Of a stretch of DNA of 64,000 nt, positions 35,527 through 44,367 are shown in pieces. Origin of the DNA: Streptomyces sp. S4.7. GTDB lineage: Bacteria > Actinomycetota > Actinomycetes > Streptomycetales > Streptomycetaceae. The notes beneath the pieces are model-generated. The model was not told where the DNA came from, did not search any database, and was given only the letters and a program-made list of their open reading frames with translations. Within the stretch, counting starts at the first letter, position 1; every line of letters begins with the position of its first letter. The stretch spans positions 6,758,001 to 6,822,000 of the forward strand of contig NZ_CP048397.1 of the NCBI RefSeq assembly GCF_010384365.1. Direction: 5' to 3'. The translations under genes were made by a program, and so were the position numbers.

Positions 35527-36987
35527 ATGACGGAGTCCAGCGAGAGCGGCACGGGACGCGGCGGCGTCCCCCGGGCGGCGGGACAGCGGGAGCCGGGCAC
35601 GCCGGGCAAGGGCTTCGACCTCACGAAGCTCCTCGCCGAACGCGGCGGCGAGCGCTACGAGTTGCACACCGCCCACCTCAACCACCAACTCCCGCGCATG
35701 CTGCGGACCATCGGCTTCGACAAGGTCTACGAACGCGCCGAGGGCGCCTACTTCTGGGACGCCGAGGGCAACGACTACCTCGACATGCTCGCCGGCTTCG
35801 GCGTCATGGGCATCGGCCGCCACCACCCCGTCGTACGCGAGGCCCTCCACGACGTCCTCGACGCCTCGCTCGCCGATCTCACCCGCTTCGACTGCCAGCC
35901 GCTGCCCGGCCTGCTCGCGGAGAAGCTGCTCGCGTACAGCCCCCACCTGGACCGGGTCTTCTTCGGCAACAGCGGAACCGAAGCCGTCGAGACCGCCCTG
36001 AAATTCGCCCGGTACGCCACCGGCAAACCCAGGATCCTCTACTGCTCCCACGCCTTCCACGGTCTCACCACCGGCTCGCTCTCGGTCAACGGCGAGGCCG
36101 GCTTCCGCGACGGCTTCGCACCGCTGCTCCCCGACACCGCGCTCGCACTCGGTGATCTCGACTCACTGGAAAGGGAGTTGAAGCGCGGCGACGTCGCGGG
36201 CTTCGTCGTCGAACCGATCCAGGGCAAGGGCGTGCGCGCGACGCCGTCCGGCTTCCTGCGCGCGGCACAGGAGTTGCTGCACCGGCACAAGGCGCTGCTC
36301 ATCGCCGACGAGGTGCAGACCGGACTCGGCAGGACCGGGGACTTCTACGCCTACCAGCACGAGGAAGGCGTCGAGCCGGACCTGGTGTGCGTCGCGAAGG
36401 CGCTCTCCGGCGGCTACGTGCCCGTCGGCGCCACCCTCGGCAAAAACTGGATCTTCAGACGGGTCTACTCCTCCATGGACCGGGTGCTGGTCCACTCGGC
36501 CAGCTTCGGGTCCAACGCGCAGGCGATGGCCGCGGGGCTCGCCGTCCTGTCGGTGATCGAGGACGAGCGGATCGTCGCCAACGCCAGGACGACCGGCGAT
36601 CTGCTCCGGTCGCGGCTGGCGGCGCTGGTCGACCGGTACGAGTTCCTGAGCGAGGTGCGCGGCCGGGGGCTGATGATCGGTATCGAGTTCGGGAGGCCGG
36701 CGTCGATCGGACTGCGCGGCCGCTGGACGATGCTCCAGGCGGCCCGGAAGGGTCTCTTCGCGCAGATGGTCGTGGTGCCGCTCCTCCAGAAGCACCGCAT
36801 CCTCACCCAGGTCTCCGGGGACGAGCTGGAAGTGATCAAACTGATTCCGCCGCTGACCATCGGGGAGCGGGAGGTCGACCGCTTCGTGACGGCGTTCACG
36901 GCCGTCATGGACGACGCACACAAGGGCGGCGGGCTGATGTGGGACTTCGGCAGGACGCTCGTGAAGCAGGCGATCGCCAACCGTTGA
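35527..36987 (+). CDS. hpnO: HpnO-like PLP aminotransferase (aminobacteriohopanetriol synthesis)
   Basis: 486 residues, class III aminotransferase fold. GNSGTEAVETALKFARYATG, IADEVQTGLGRTGDFYAYQ and the Schiff-base lysine in CVAKALSGGYVP are clear. In hopanoid operons this type aminates ribosylhopane to aminobacteriohopanetriol. ATG 35527 follows GGGAGGAG. A variable N-terminus of about 35 residues precedes the conserved fold. Symbol by position and similarity; ornithine aminotransferase-type activity is the alternative. Confidence 0.8.
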   Translation: MTESSESGTGRGGVPRAAGQREPGTPGKGFDLTKLLAERGGERYELHTAHLNHQLPRMLRTIGFDKVYERAEGAYFWDAEGNDYLDMLAGFGVMGIGRHHPVVREALHDVLDASLADLTRFDCQPLPGLLAEKLLAYSPHLDRVFFGNSGTEAVETALKFARYATGKPRILYCSHAFHGLTTGSLSVNGEAGFRDGFAPLLPDTALALGDLDSLERELKRGDVAGFVVEPIQGKGVRATPSGFLRAAQELLHRHKALLIADEVQTGLGRTGDFYAYQHEEGVEPDLVCVAKALSGGYVPVGATLGKNWIFRRVYSSMDRVLVHSASFGSNAQAMAAGLAVLSVIEDERIVANARTTGDLLRSRLAALVDRYEFLSEVRGRGLMIGIEFGRPASIGLRGRWTMLQAARKGLFAQMVVVPLLQKHRILTQVSGDELEVIKLIPPLTIGEREVDRFVTAFTAVMDDAHKGGGLMWDFGRTLVKQAIANR

Positions 36988-36993
36988 GCGCGT

Positions 36994-37028
36994 TTGCCTC
37001 TGAGGCAAGAGATTTGCCTCAGAGGAAC
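36994..37028. promoter_or_regulatory. Double palindromic operator before XRE-cupin gene
   Basis: TTGCCTCTGAGGCAA (36994-37008) is a perfect 7-1-7 palindrome; TTGCCTCAGAGGAAC (37014-37028) repeats it imperfectly 20 bp on. They lie 20-55 nt before the XRE-cupin start, as expected for an autoregulatory site. Confidence 0.8.
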
Positions 37029-37048
37029 ATTGCTGGCGCAATGGAGGC

Positions 37049-37675
37049 ATGGACACCCCAGCCGCCACCAGTGGGCACGACCCCGAGACAGAGGCCCTGC
37101 CGGACGTCGCGCCACAGCTGCGCGAGCTGCGCCGCGGCCGTGGCCTCACCCTGGAGGCCGCCGCCGCACGGGCCGGGCTCTCCCCGGCCCATCTCTCCCG
37201 GCTGGAGACCGGGCGCCGCCAGCCCTCACTGCCGATGCTGCTCGGACTCGCGCGCGTCTACGGTACGACGGTCTCCGAGCTGCTGGGCGAGGAACCGCCC
37301 GAACGCGATCCCGTCATCCGCGCCGCACGCGCGGAACCGGTGGAGGCCGACGGCTGGATCTACCGCCAGGCCGGCAGCTCCTCCGGCCGCGCGATGCAGC
37401 CGCTGCGGGTGACGGTGCCCTACGGGGCGCAGGGCGACCTCGTCCGCGTCCACCCGGGGGAGGAGTGGATCCATCTCCTTCAGGGGCGGCTCCGGCTCGG
37501 CCTCGGCGACGCCGTCCATGTGCTCGACCCGGGCGACAGCGCCCACTTCGACTCGATGACACCGCACCGTCTCGCGGCGGTCGGCCCCGACGGCGCCGAG
37601 CTGCTGTTCGTGCACACCCTGCTGATCAGCCCGACCACCGAGCTGTGCCTGCCGGGCGGGGCCCACCGCCGCTGA
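37049..37675 (+). CDS. XRE-family regulator with C-terminal cupin
   Basis: 208 residues. HTH-3 region about 25-82 (LRELRRGRGLTLEAAAARAG, LSRLETGRRQPSLPMLLGLA); cupin about 110-190 (VRVHPGEEWIHLLQGRLRLG, GDSAHFDSMTPHRLAAVG). Ligand-sensing cupins of this class often respond to small amines, polyols or metabolites. It follows the hop operon and precedes a small membrane protein gene; autoregulation through the upstream palindromes is likely. Confidence 0.9.
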   Translation: MDTPAATSGHDPETEALPDVAPQLRELRRGRGLTLEAAAARAGLSPAHLSRLETGRRQPSLPMLLGLARVYGTTVSELLGEEPPERDPVIRAARAEPVEADGWIYRQAGSSSGRAMQPLRVTVPYGAQGDLVRVHPGEEWIHLLQGRLRLGLGDAVHVLDPGDSAHFDSMTPHRLAAVGPDGAELLFVHTLLISPTTELCLPGGAHRR

Positions 37676-37714
37676 TCCGCCCTCGGTTCCGACCAGATGA
37701 GAGAGGCCACCACC

Positions 37715-37912
37715 GTGCCCGACAACCCCGTGGACCCCGCCGCCGCGCGCGAACCGGAGGCGACCGCCGAGACTCCCGTCAAGCCCGTCATGGACGAGGA
37801 GCGCAACTTCCCGCGCGGCCTCGCCATCCGGCTGTTCGCCTACCTCGTGGCCGGCCATGTCCTGGCCGGTTTCCTCTACCTGCTCTTCGAGGCGGGCGCG
37901 CAGGGGCGCTGA
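37715..37912 (+). CDS. Small single-pass membrane protein, DUF6126-like
   Basis: 65 residues from GTG 37715, which has AGAGAGG 9 nt upstream; ATG 37697 adds six residues but lacks a ribosome site. A Pro/Glu-rich N-terminus is followed by RGLAIRLFAYLVAGHVLAGF, a hydrophobic helix, and FEAGAQGR. Such proteins accompany XRE-cupin regulators of this type in Streptomyces. Function unknown. Confidence 0.75.
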   Translation: MPDNPVDPAAAREPEATAETPVKPVMDEERNFPRGLAIRLFAYLVAGHVLAGFLYLLFEAGAQGR

Positions 37913-37937
37913 GGGCGTCCCGGGCGGCCCGGACGAG

Positions 37938-38753
37938 CTACCCCTCGTCGACCAGACGGCCGCGCAGCCGTTCGCGCGTCGCGTCCGTCAGGCCCAGGCC
38001 GTCCGTGAGATACCGGTCGATGCTGCCCCACGTCTCCTCCATCGTCGTGAAGGCCGTTTCGAGGTACTCGGCGCGCGCGTCGAAGAGCGGCGCCAGCAGC
38101 TCCATCACCTCCGGCGAAGTGCCGCCGGGCGTCGTGTCGCTGCGGCGTACCCGGTACCTGCGGTGCGGCTCGTTCGACTTCAGATAGTCCGCCTCGATCG
38201 CCTCCCGCTCCACCCCCACGGCGAGCAGCGACACGGCGATGGAGAGCCCGGCCCTGTCCTTGCCCGCCGCGCAGTGCATCAGGGCGGGCAGGCTCTCCTC
38301 GGCCAGGGCGTGCAGCACGCGCCGGTGCTCGGCGGTGCGGTCCAGAATGATCGAACGGTACGAAGCGGACATCCGGGCCACACCCTTGCCGTCGGCGAGG
38401 ATCGACCTGAGCTGGTCCAGATCCCCGTCGCGGACCATCTTCCAGAACTCGGTCCCGTCGGCCGGGTCGGTGAGCGGAATGTTCACATTGCGTACGCCGA
38501 TGAGCTCGACGTCCAGGCCGTCCAGCTTCTGATCGGCCGCGTTGCGGAAGTCGAAGACCGTATGCAGATCCAGTGACGTCAGGAACGCCGCGTCCTCGGC
38601 CGTGGCGTGCGCGAGGTGGCCGCTGCGGAAGAGCCGGCCGTACCGTACGCGCCGTCCGTCGGAGGTCGGCAGACCGCCCACGTCGCGGAAGTTGCGTACA
38701 CCGGCCAGTTCGGGCTCGGTCGGCGGGACCGGCTGCGGCACCTCGTGCGTCAC
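37938..38753 (-). CDS. PtpB-like tyrosine/serine phosphatase
   Basis: 271 residues. The P-loop HCAAGKDRAGLS (CxxGKDRxG) and start GVRNFRDVGGLPTSDGRRV match the atypical PTP family of M. tuberculosis PtpB. Dephosphorylates Tyr/Ser/Thr or phosphoinositides. ATG 38753. Convergent with the small membrane gene. Confidence 0.88.
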   Translation of the reverse strand: MTHEVPQPVPPTEPELAGVRNFRDVGGLPTSDGRRVRYGRLFRSGHLAHATAEDAAFLTSLDLHTVFDFRNAADQKLDGLDVELIGVRNVNIPLTDPADGTEFWKMVRDGDLDQLRSILADGKGVARMSASYRSIILDRTAEHRRVLHALAEESLPALMHCAAGKDRAGLSIAVSLLAVGVEREAIEADYLKSNEPHRRYRVRRSDTTPGGTSPEVMELLAPLFDARAEYLETAFTTMEETWGSIDRYLTDGLGLTDATRERLRGRLVDEG

Positions 38754-39094
38754 GTGAGCTCCTCCGCGTCTGCCGCCGGCGCTCGTCGCCGACGCTGTCG
38801 CGCTCCGACTTTACGACATCCCCTCCCGCTGAAATCGCTTCACGATTGCGGCTTCTGTCCATATTGGGCTATTGCGCACAACGTGCCCTGTTCGCGGGCG
38901 AGATGGGGGCATATCGTCCTCGGCTGGTGAGCCAGATCATATCCGTGACGGTGTGTGGCGGCGCCGGGAAGGGGAATTGGGGCGGCGCAGGGAATTCGAA
39001 GATCCGTAATCCACGCAGGGTGACCGCTCGCGGAGCCCGATATTCCCGGACGGATTGCCCGGGGAATACGACGGCTTGTACGGGTCGGTCCACC
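38754..39094. promoter_or_regulatory. Promoter region of riboswitch-LysM/M23 gene
   Basis: A 341-base stretch of clearly lower GC than its surroundings (for example CCATATTGGGCTATTGCGCA). No credible gene. It should contain the promoter for the riboswitch transcript; no consensus -10/-35 pair stands out. Confidence 0.4.
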
Positions 39095-39303
39095 CGGCTT
39101 ACGGTCACCGCAATCCGAGCGGATCGCCGAATCCTGCCGCCGTTCGGAATCCTCATCCACCCAGCAATCATCCACGTGTGGCAGGAGCGGGGGACCCAGG
39201 TAGTACGCCGGTCCGGACTTCCGGACGGCTCGGGGTGAAGTCGCGTCACGGCGCGGCCGGGCATCTCCAGCCCGAACCCGACAGCTCACCTCGTAGGCGC
39301 CGG
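39095..39303 (+). ncRNA. c-di-AMP riboswitch (ydaO/yuaA type)
   Basis: Conserved ydaO landmarks occur in order: CACCGCAATCCGAGCGG (39106-39122), AGCGGGGGACCCAGGTAG, CGGCTCGGGGTGAAGTCGC, GGCCGGGCATCTC, then CCCGAACCCGACAGCTCACC and TCGTAGGCGCCGGAG just before the start codon. In actinobacteria this riboswitch lies before cell-wall hydrolases and turns expression off when c-di-AMP is high. Here it precedes a LysM/M23 protein. Exact ends are approximate. Confidence 0.9.
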
Positions 39304-39316
39304 AGAGGAATCCGCC

Positions 39317-40243
39317 ATGCCCGGAAAGGGTAAGCACCGCCGTCCGAGGACCAACCCGATCACCCGCGGATTCGTCGCCGCCGGAACGGGTGGCGCCGCC
39401 ATCGCAATTCCGCTCATCGGTGCCACCGGCGCGCACGCCGCCGAGCAGGCCGCCCCGTCCGTGGCGCCGGAGCGCACCGTGTCCGCCGCGCACGCCGCTC
39501 CCACCGCCCAGACGGCCAAGCAGGCCGCCACCGCCAAGACCGTGAAGACGTACTCGGTCAAGGCGGGCGACTACCTCGCCAAGGTCGCCGCGACGCAGAA
39601 GGTCAGCGGCGGCTGGCACAAGCTGTACAAGGACAACCGCGAGGCCGTCGGCGACGACCCGTCGCTGATCCACCCGGGTCTGAAGCTCACCATCGGCGCG
39701 AAGAGCAAGGCGTCCTCCGAGGGCAAGGCCGAGGCCACCCCGAAGAAGCCCGCCCCCGCGAAGCCCGCCCCGGCCGAGCCCGCCCCGAAGGCCGACACCA
39801 CCTCGGCGAACGAGCCGGCGGCGCAGAGCAGCGGCTCCGGCTACACCGCGCCCGTCGACGGCGCGACCACCACCACCGCCTACCGCGCGGCGGGCGGCAG
39901 CTGGGCCAGCGGCTACCACACCGGTGTGGACTTCGCGGCTGCCTCGGGCACCACCGTCAAGGCGGTCGGCCCCGGTACCGTCGTCTCGGCCGGCTGGTCC
40001 GGGTCGTACGGCAACGAGGTCGTCATCCAGCACGACGACGGCCAGTACTCGCAGTACGCCCACCTGTCCTCGCTCGCCGTCTCGGCGGGCCAGACCGTCG
40101 CCGGCGGCGACCAGATCGGTCTCTCCGGTTCCACCGGCAACTCCACCGGCCCGCACCTGCACTTCGAGATCCGTACCGGCCCGAGTTACGGATCGGACGT
40201 CGACCCGCTGGCGTACCTGCGCGAGCACGGCGTTTCCATCTGA
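39317..40243 (+). CDS. LysM and M23 metallopeptidase domain secreted cell-wall hydrolase
   Basis: 308 residues. A signal-type N-terminus (RGFVAAGTGGAAIAIPLIGA, cleavage near AHA-AEQ), a LysM domain (KTYSVKAGDYLAKVA to LIHPGLKLTI, about 75-120), an Ala/Pro/Lys linker (135-175) and an M23 domain with GYHTGVDFAA and the HxH GPHLHFEIR. It likely cleaves peptidoglycan stem cross-links. Controlled by the c-di-AMP riboswitch; followed by a strong terminator. Confidence 0.93.
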   Translation: MPGKGKHRRPRTNPITRGFVAAGTGGAAIAIPLIGATGAHAAEQAAPSVAPERTVSAAHAAPTAQTAKQAATAKTVKTYSVKAGDYLAKVAATQKVSGGWHKLYKDNREAVGDDPSLIHPGLKLTIGAKSKASSEGKAEATPKKPAPAKPAPAEPAPKADTTSANEPAAQSSGSGYTAPVDGATTTTAYRAAGGSWASGYHTGVDFAAASGTTVKAVGPGTVVSAGWSGSYGNEVVIQHDDGQYSQYAHLSSLAVSAGQTVAGGDQIGLSGSTGNSTGPHLHFEIRTGPSYGSDVDPLAYLREHGVSI

Positions 40244-40262
40244 CCGGTTCGACCTCACAGCA

Positions 40263-40305
40263 AATGGCCGTTGGCCGGCACCCCGGGTGCCGGCCAACGG
40301 CCATT
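40263..40305 (+). terminator. Strong hairpin terminator
   Basis: Arms 40263-40283 and 40285-40305 are exact reverse complements (21 bp around a single C), followed by ATTCC. It closes the LysM/M23 transcript. Confidence 0.88.
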
Positions 40306-40410
40306 CCCCTATTCCGGCTTGAACTAATTTTGACCGGTGGTGTTTCTCACCGGCGTCAACCCCTCCTTACGGTCGCGTAGGCCACATACGCGGGTGAAGG
40401 ATGTTCCGCT

Positions 40411-41238
40411 GTGGCTGACGATTCGAGAAGAGAAACCAGAAGTCCCTTCGGGTCGTACGCCGCCATCGGTGACAGTTTCACCGAAGGCGTCGGCGATCCC
40501 GGTCCGGGCGGAGTCTTTGTCGGCTGGGCCGACCGGCTCGCCGTACTGCTCGCCGACCGGACACCCGACGGGGCGGCCGTCGACGACCCGGACCACGGGT
40601 CGTTCCGGTACGCCAATCTCGCCGTACGAGGACGGCTGCTCGACCAGATCGTGGCCGAGCAGATCCCGCGCGCCAAGCAACTCGCCCCGGACCTGGTGAC
40701 GTTCTGCGCGGGCGGCAACGACATCATCCGGCCCGGCAGCGACCCCGACGACGTCGCCGAACGCTTCGAACGGGCGCTGGCGGACCTGACGAGCGTGGTC
40801 GGCACGGTCATGGTCCCGACCGGGTTCGACACCCGCGGCGTCCCGGTGCTGCGCCATCTGCGCGGCAAGATAGCCACGTTCACCGCGCACGTCCGCTCCA
40901 TCGCCGACCGCTACGAATGCCCGGTCCTGGACCTGTGGTCCCTCCGGTCCGTCCAGGACCGCCGCGCCTGGGAGGGCGACCGGCTGCACCTGTCCCCGGA
41001 GGGCCACACCCGCGTGGCCCTGCGCGCGGCCCAGGTCCTCGGCCTCGACGTCCCGGCCGACCCCGACCAGCCGTGGCCGCCGCTGCCCCCGCGCGGCACG
41101 CTGGAGGTGCGCCGCGACGACATGCAGTGGGCGCGCGAATACCTCGTCCCCTGGATCGGCCGCCGCCTGCGCGGCGAGTCCTCCGGCGACCACACGGTCG
41201 CCAAGCGCCCGGACCTGCTGCCGCTGATGCGTCACTGA
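40411..41238 (+). CDS. SGNH/GDSL hydrolase
   Basis: 275 residues. Block I GDSFTEG with nucleophile Ser22, block III CAGGNDII and block V DRLHLSPEGH with catalytic Asp and His. No signal peptide is visible, so it is cytoplasmic. The C-terminus has an extra segment (RGTLEVRRDDMQWAREY). Esterase or acyltransferase substrate unknown. GTG 40411. Convergent with the radical SAM operon. Confidence 0.9.
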   Translation: MADDSRRETRSPFGSYAAIGDSFTEGVGDPGPGGVFVGWADRLAVLLADRTPDGAAVDDPDHGSFRYANLAVRGRLLDQIVAEQIPRAKQLAPDLVTFCAGGNDIIRPGSDPDDVAERFERALADLTSVVGTVMVPTGFDTRGVPVLRHLRGKIATFTAHVRSIADRYECPVLDLWSLRSVQDRRAWEGDRLHLSPEGHTRVALRAAQVLGLDVPADPDQPWPPLPPRGTLEVRRDDMQWAREYLVPWIGRRLRGESSGDHTVAKRPDLLPLMRH

Positions 41239-41259
41239 CACCGCGTCACCAGCCACGCG

Positions 41260-42105
41260 TCACCGCGCGGCCGGTATCCGTTCCAGGACGCCGCCCGCGA
41301 ACACGTCGTACAGCGGCAGTGTCTCCAGATGGACGTAGCCGATGTGGCAGTCGCAGGCCGCCAGCGGGCACGCCCGCGGTTTCAGGGCCGTGCGGTACGA
41401 GCCGTCGTAGAGGTTGCCCAGCTCCGCCGGGACGAAGTGGCAGCGACGGACCGTGCCTTCGCCGTCCACCGAGATCACCGATTCACCCGTCCGGCACGGG
41501 AGACCGGCCGAGCGGTGGGGGTGGCGGCTGTACGGGAACAGAGGATCGACCGACGTCCATTCGGCGGCCTCCGGGTCCGAATAGGTGCGGCCCTCCGCCG
41601 CGTTGACCCACAGATAGACATGTTCGGGGAGGTCGGCGCGGAGGCGGCGGGCCCGGTCGAGGTGGTCGGGGAAGCCCACGATGCCGACGCTGAAGCGGAT
41701 GCCCGCGGCGCCCAGCTCACGGCACTTGGTGAGGAAGCGGTCGTACGGAGTCTGACCCGGGTGGTACGTGCACCACAGGGCCACCTTGGCCGGGTCCGCG
41801 GACTTCAGCCAGTCGGTGCGGCAGCTGAGGTTCGTCTGGATGGCGACCCGCGCGACGTGCGGGAGGTGGGAGAGGTCGGTGAGCGCGCGCCGGTACCAGG
41901 AGCGGGTGAGGCCCTCGCCCCACGGGGTGAACAGCACCGACAGCCGGTCGTCCGTCCGCTCCGCGGCCCAGGCCGTGAAGCGTTCCAGCGCGGCGCGGTC
42001 CGCGCGCAGTTGGTCCGGGCCGTCGCGGCGCTTGGCGAACGGGCAGTAGGGGCAGTCGTAGTCGCAGGACGCGAGGGGGCCGCGGTAGAGGATCGTCAGG
42101 TCCAC
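41260..42105 (-). CDS. STM4011-type radical SAM protein
   Basis: 281 residues. C14-x3-C18-x2-C21 in LASCDYDCPYCPFAK is the radical SAM cluster site; the C-terminus has extra cysteines (GLPCRTGESVISVDGEGT, CHFVP, CPLAACDCHIGY) resembling a SPASM-like auxiliary cluster region. This is the last gene of the STM4015-STM4011 operon, 7 nt after the STM4012 gene. Radical SAM enzymes with such tails often modify peptides. Reaction unknown. Confidence 0.88.
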   Translation of the reverse strand: MDLTILYRGPLASCDYDCPYCPFAKRRDGPDQLRADRAALERFTAWAAERTDDRLSVLFTPWGEGLTRSWYRRALTDLSHLPHVARVAIQTNLSCRTDWLKSADPAKVALWCTYHPGQTPYDRFLTKCRELGAAGIRFSVGIVGFPDHLDRARRLRADLPEHVYLWVNAAEGRTYSDPEAAEWTSVDPLFPYSRHPHRSAGLPCRTGESVISVDGEGTVRRCHFVPAELGNLYDGSYRTALKPRACPLAACDCHIGYVHLETLPLYDVFAGGVLERIPAAR

Positions 42106-42112
42106 GTCTGTC

Positions 42113-43501
42113 TCACTTCAGTTCGTACGACGCCATCGCCGCCCGGACGGCGGGGGAGAACAGCGCCGGACCCAGCGCGTCCGAGTGGGCCAGGCCCTCG
42201 GGCGAGAGCCGCAGCAGGCCGGGTCCGGCCTCCGCGTCGAGCCAGCCGAGCCCGGCGAAACGGTTCAGCTCGGCGGGGAAGTCCTCGTCGGGGCCGCTGC
42301 CGAACCGCTCGCGGTAGTCGGCCACCGCCATGCCCTCGGCCTGGAGCAGCGACTGGAGCAGATGACGCCGACGCGCCTCGTCCGCGTCGACCGCGCGCCC
42401 CACCTCGGCGCGGGAGAAGTCCTCGGTGGCCGTGTACGCGTCGATGATCGTGCGTATCTCGCGCATCCCGACCGCGTAGTCGAAGGAGTAGTGCAGCTCC
42501 GAGGTGTACGAGCGGGCGCCGCAGCCGAGGCCGATCATGCCGTCGGTCTGGCACGCGTAGTCGTCCGCACCTTCGCGCGGCGCGCCCGGCAGCCGGAACA
42601 TCCGCATCGACACCTGCTCGTAGCCCTGGGCGAGGAGATGGTCCCGCCCCTGGCGGTACAGCTCCAGCCGCTGGGCGTCCCAGCCGGCCTCGCTCGGGTG
42701 GGCGCGCCTGCCGAGCGGGGTCAACGGCCGGGCGTACAGCGGGTAGAGATACAGCTCTTCGGGCCGCCAGGCGAGCGCCGCGTCGAGCGAGAGCCGCCAG
42801 GACCGGGGTGTCTGGCCGTCGATGCCGTAGATGAGGTCGATGTTGAGGACCGGGATCCGCGCGTCCCGGATCCGGCCGAGGGCCGCCTCGACGTCGGACC
42901 GCCGCTGCGGGCGCACCGCCGCCCTCGCCTCCTCCTCGACGAAGCTCTGCACGCCGATGCTCAGCCGCGTCGCCCCCCGGTCGGCCAGCACCGACAGCCG
43001 GTCGGCCGTCGCGGTCGACGGCGACGTCTCGACGGAGAGCGGACCGGCCCGCAGATCGGCGCCCATCCGCTTCTCGGCGATGTCGCACAGCCGCTCGAGC
43101 TCGCCGGCCGTGAGGAAGGTGGGCGTGCCGCCGCCGAAGGCCGCCGCCGCGAAGCGCACCGCGCCCGCGTCGCCGTTCGTGTCCCTGTCCGTGCCCGGAG
43201 CGGGGTCCGCGTGCAGGGCGTCGGCGACGGCCGTCGCCTGCCGGTCAAGCGCGTCCAGATAGCGGGTCGTCAGTTCGCCGGGCGCGCCGATCCGCGTGAA
43301 GAGATTGCAGAAGCCGCAGCGCACCTCGCAGAACGGGATGTGCAGATAGAGCGAGAGCGCGTCCTTGCGCTCACCCGCCCACAGCGCGCTCAGGGCCGGA
43401 CGGTCGGCGAGCGGGCGGTACGCCGTCTTGTGCGGATACGCGTAGACGTAACTCTCGTACGGGCGCGGCGCGAGGATGGTGGTGCTGGTCGGGTCGGTCA
43501 T
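42113..43501 (-). CDS. STM4012-type radical SAM protein (HemN-like)
   Basis: 462 residues. LHIPFCEVRCGFCNLF gives C58-x3-C62-x2-C65; FGGGTPTFLTAGELERL and LSIGVQSFVEEE are HemN/HemW-like features, and a HemN C-terminal domain follows. It is not coproporphyrinogen oxidase itself by context. HemN-like proteins include heme chaperones and methyltransferases or cyclisation enzymes. ATG 43501 overlaps the STM4013 stop (TGATG). Confidence 0.9.
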   Translation of the reverse strand: MTDPTSTTILAPRPYESYVYAYPHKTAYRPLADRPALSALWAGERKDALSLYLHIPFCEVRCGFCNLFTRIGAPGELTTRYLDALDRQATAVADALHADPAPGTDRDTNGDAGAVRFAAAAFGGGTPTFLTAGELERLCDIAEKRMGADLRAGPLSVETSPSTATADRLSVLADRGATRLSIGVQSFVEEEARAAVRPQRRSDVEAALGRIRDARIPVLNIDLIYGIDGQTPRSWRLSLDAALAWRPEELYLYPLYARPLTPLGRRAHPSEAGWDAQRLELYRQGRDHLLAQGYEQVSMRMFRLPGAPREGADDYACQTDGMIGLGCGARSYTSELHYSFDYAVGMREIRTIIDAYTATEDFSRAEVGRAVDADEARRRHLLQSLLQAEGMAVADYRERFGSGPDEDFPAELNRFAGLGWLDAEAGPGLLRLSPEGLAHSDALGPALFSPAVRAAMASYELK

Positions 43502-44367
43502 CAAGGTGCCCCAGGTTCCAGGAAGAAATGGGCGTACGGCACGGTCCAGACGGACTCGTGGCCCAGGCGGTGGCCGCTCCACCCGTCGTCACCGTAGGCC
43601 GTGCCGTGGTCGGAACAGACGATCGTGAAGCAGCGGCGCCGGCTGCTCGCCGCGGCGAACAGCCGCCCGATGTGCCGGTCGACGTATTCGAGCGCGGCGG
43701 CGTGCGTCTCCCGCGAGTCCCCCGCCGCACGGGTGGCGCCGGGCAGATGGAACCAGTTCGGCTGGTGCAGCGAGGGCACATTGACGAAGAGGAACAGCCG
43801 CTGAGCGGCGGGCAGGTCCGCCACGACCTCCTCCGCCCGAGCCACCTGCGACTCGAACGACGTCGGCGACGCCACCCCGAACTCCGGCGCCCAGTGGCTC
43901 TCCTGGAACATCCCCGGCAGTACGGAACCGAGCGCGCCGCGCTTGTTGAAGAAACCGACACCCCCGATGCACACCGTGCGGTACCCGGCGCCCGCGAGAC
44001 CGGACACCAGGTCGGGCGTGTCGAAGACGAACGTCCTGTCGGCCGTGGACTCGCTCCCCTCGAACCGCGCCGCGAAGAGCCGCGGATGCGGCCCCGGCGC
44101 CGCGGGCGTCGGCAGGAAACCGGCGAACATCGCCTGGTGCGAGGCGTAGGTGAAGCTGCCGGGAGCGTGCCGCTCCTCCCAGCGTCCACCCGGCAGATGA
44201 CGCGCGAGATTCGGCAGCCGGCCCGCCTCGGCCAGCTCGGCCGCCACATCGAAACGCAGCGTGTCGAGCGTGACCAGCAGCAGGTCGTCATGGCCGACGA
44301 CACGGCTCATGTCGGGGAGCTCGGCGGCGGCGAGGCCGGCGTCGATTCCGGTCTCAGATTCGGGCAT
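43501..44367 (-). CDS. STM4013-type sulfatase/alkaline-phosphatase-fold hydrolase
   Basis: 288 residues. LLLVTLDTLRFD (31-40) is the first metal site; HAPGSFTYASHQAMFAGFLP holds the likely Thr/Ser nucleophile; IVCSDHGTAYGDDGW has the SDHG metal motif. No sulfatase CxPxR motif, so a phosphoesterase or phosphotransferase is likely. No signal peptide, so cytoplasmic. Overlaps STM4014 by 14 nt and STM4012 by 3 nt. Confidence 0.88.
   Translation of the reverse strand: MPESETGIDAGLAAAELPDMSRVVGHDDLLLVTLDTLRFDVAAELAEAGRLPNLARHLPGGRWEERHAPGSFTYASHQAMFAGFLPTPAAPGPHPRLFAARFEGSESTADRTFVFDTPDLVSGLAGAGYRTVCIGGVGFFNKRGALGSVLPGMFQESHWAPEFGVASPTSFESQVARAEEVVADLPAAQRLFLFVNVPSLHQPNWFHLPGATRAAGDSRETHAAALEYVDRHIGRLFAAASSRRRCFTIVCSDHGTAYGDDGWSGHRLGHESVWTVPYAHFFLEPGAP

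Noticed and set aside
41260..43501. Heme biosynthesis role for the HemN-like gene
   Set aside because: The radical SAM gene sits within the STM4011-4015 cluster and not with heme genes; HemN similarity is shared by many other enzymes.
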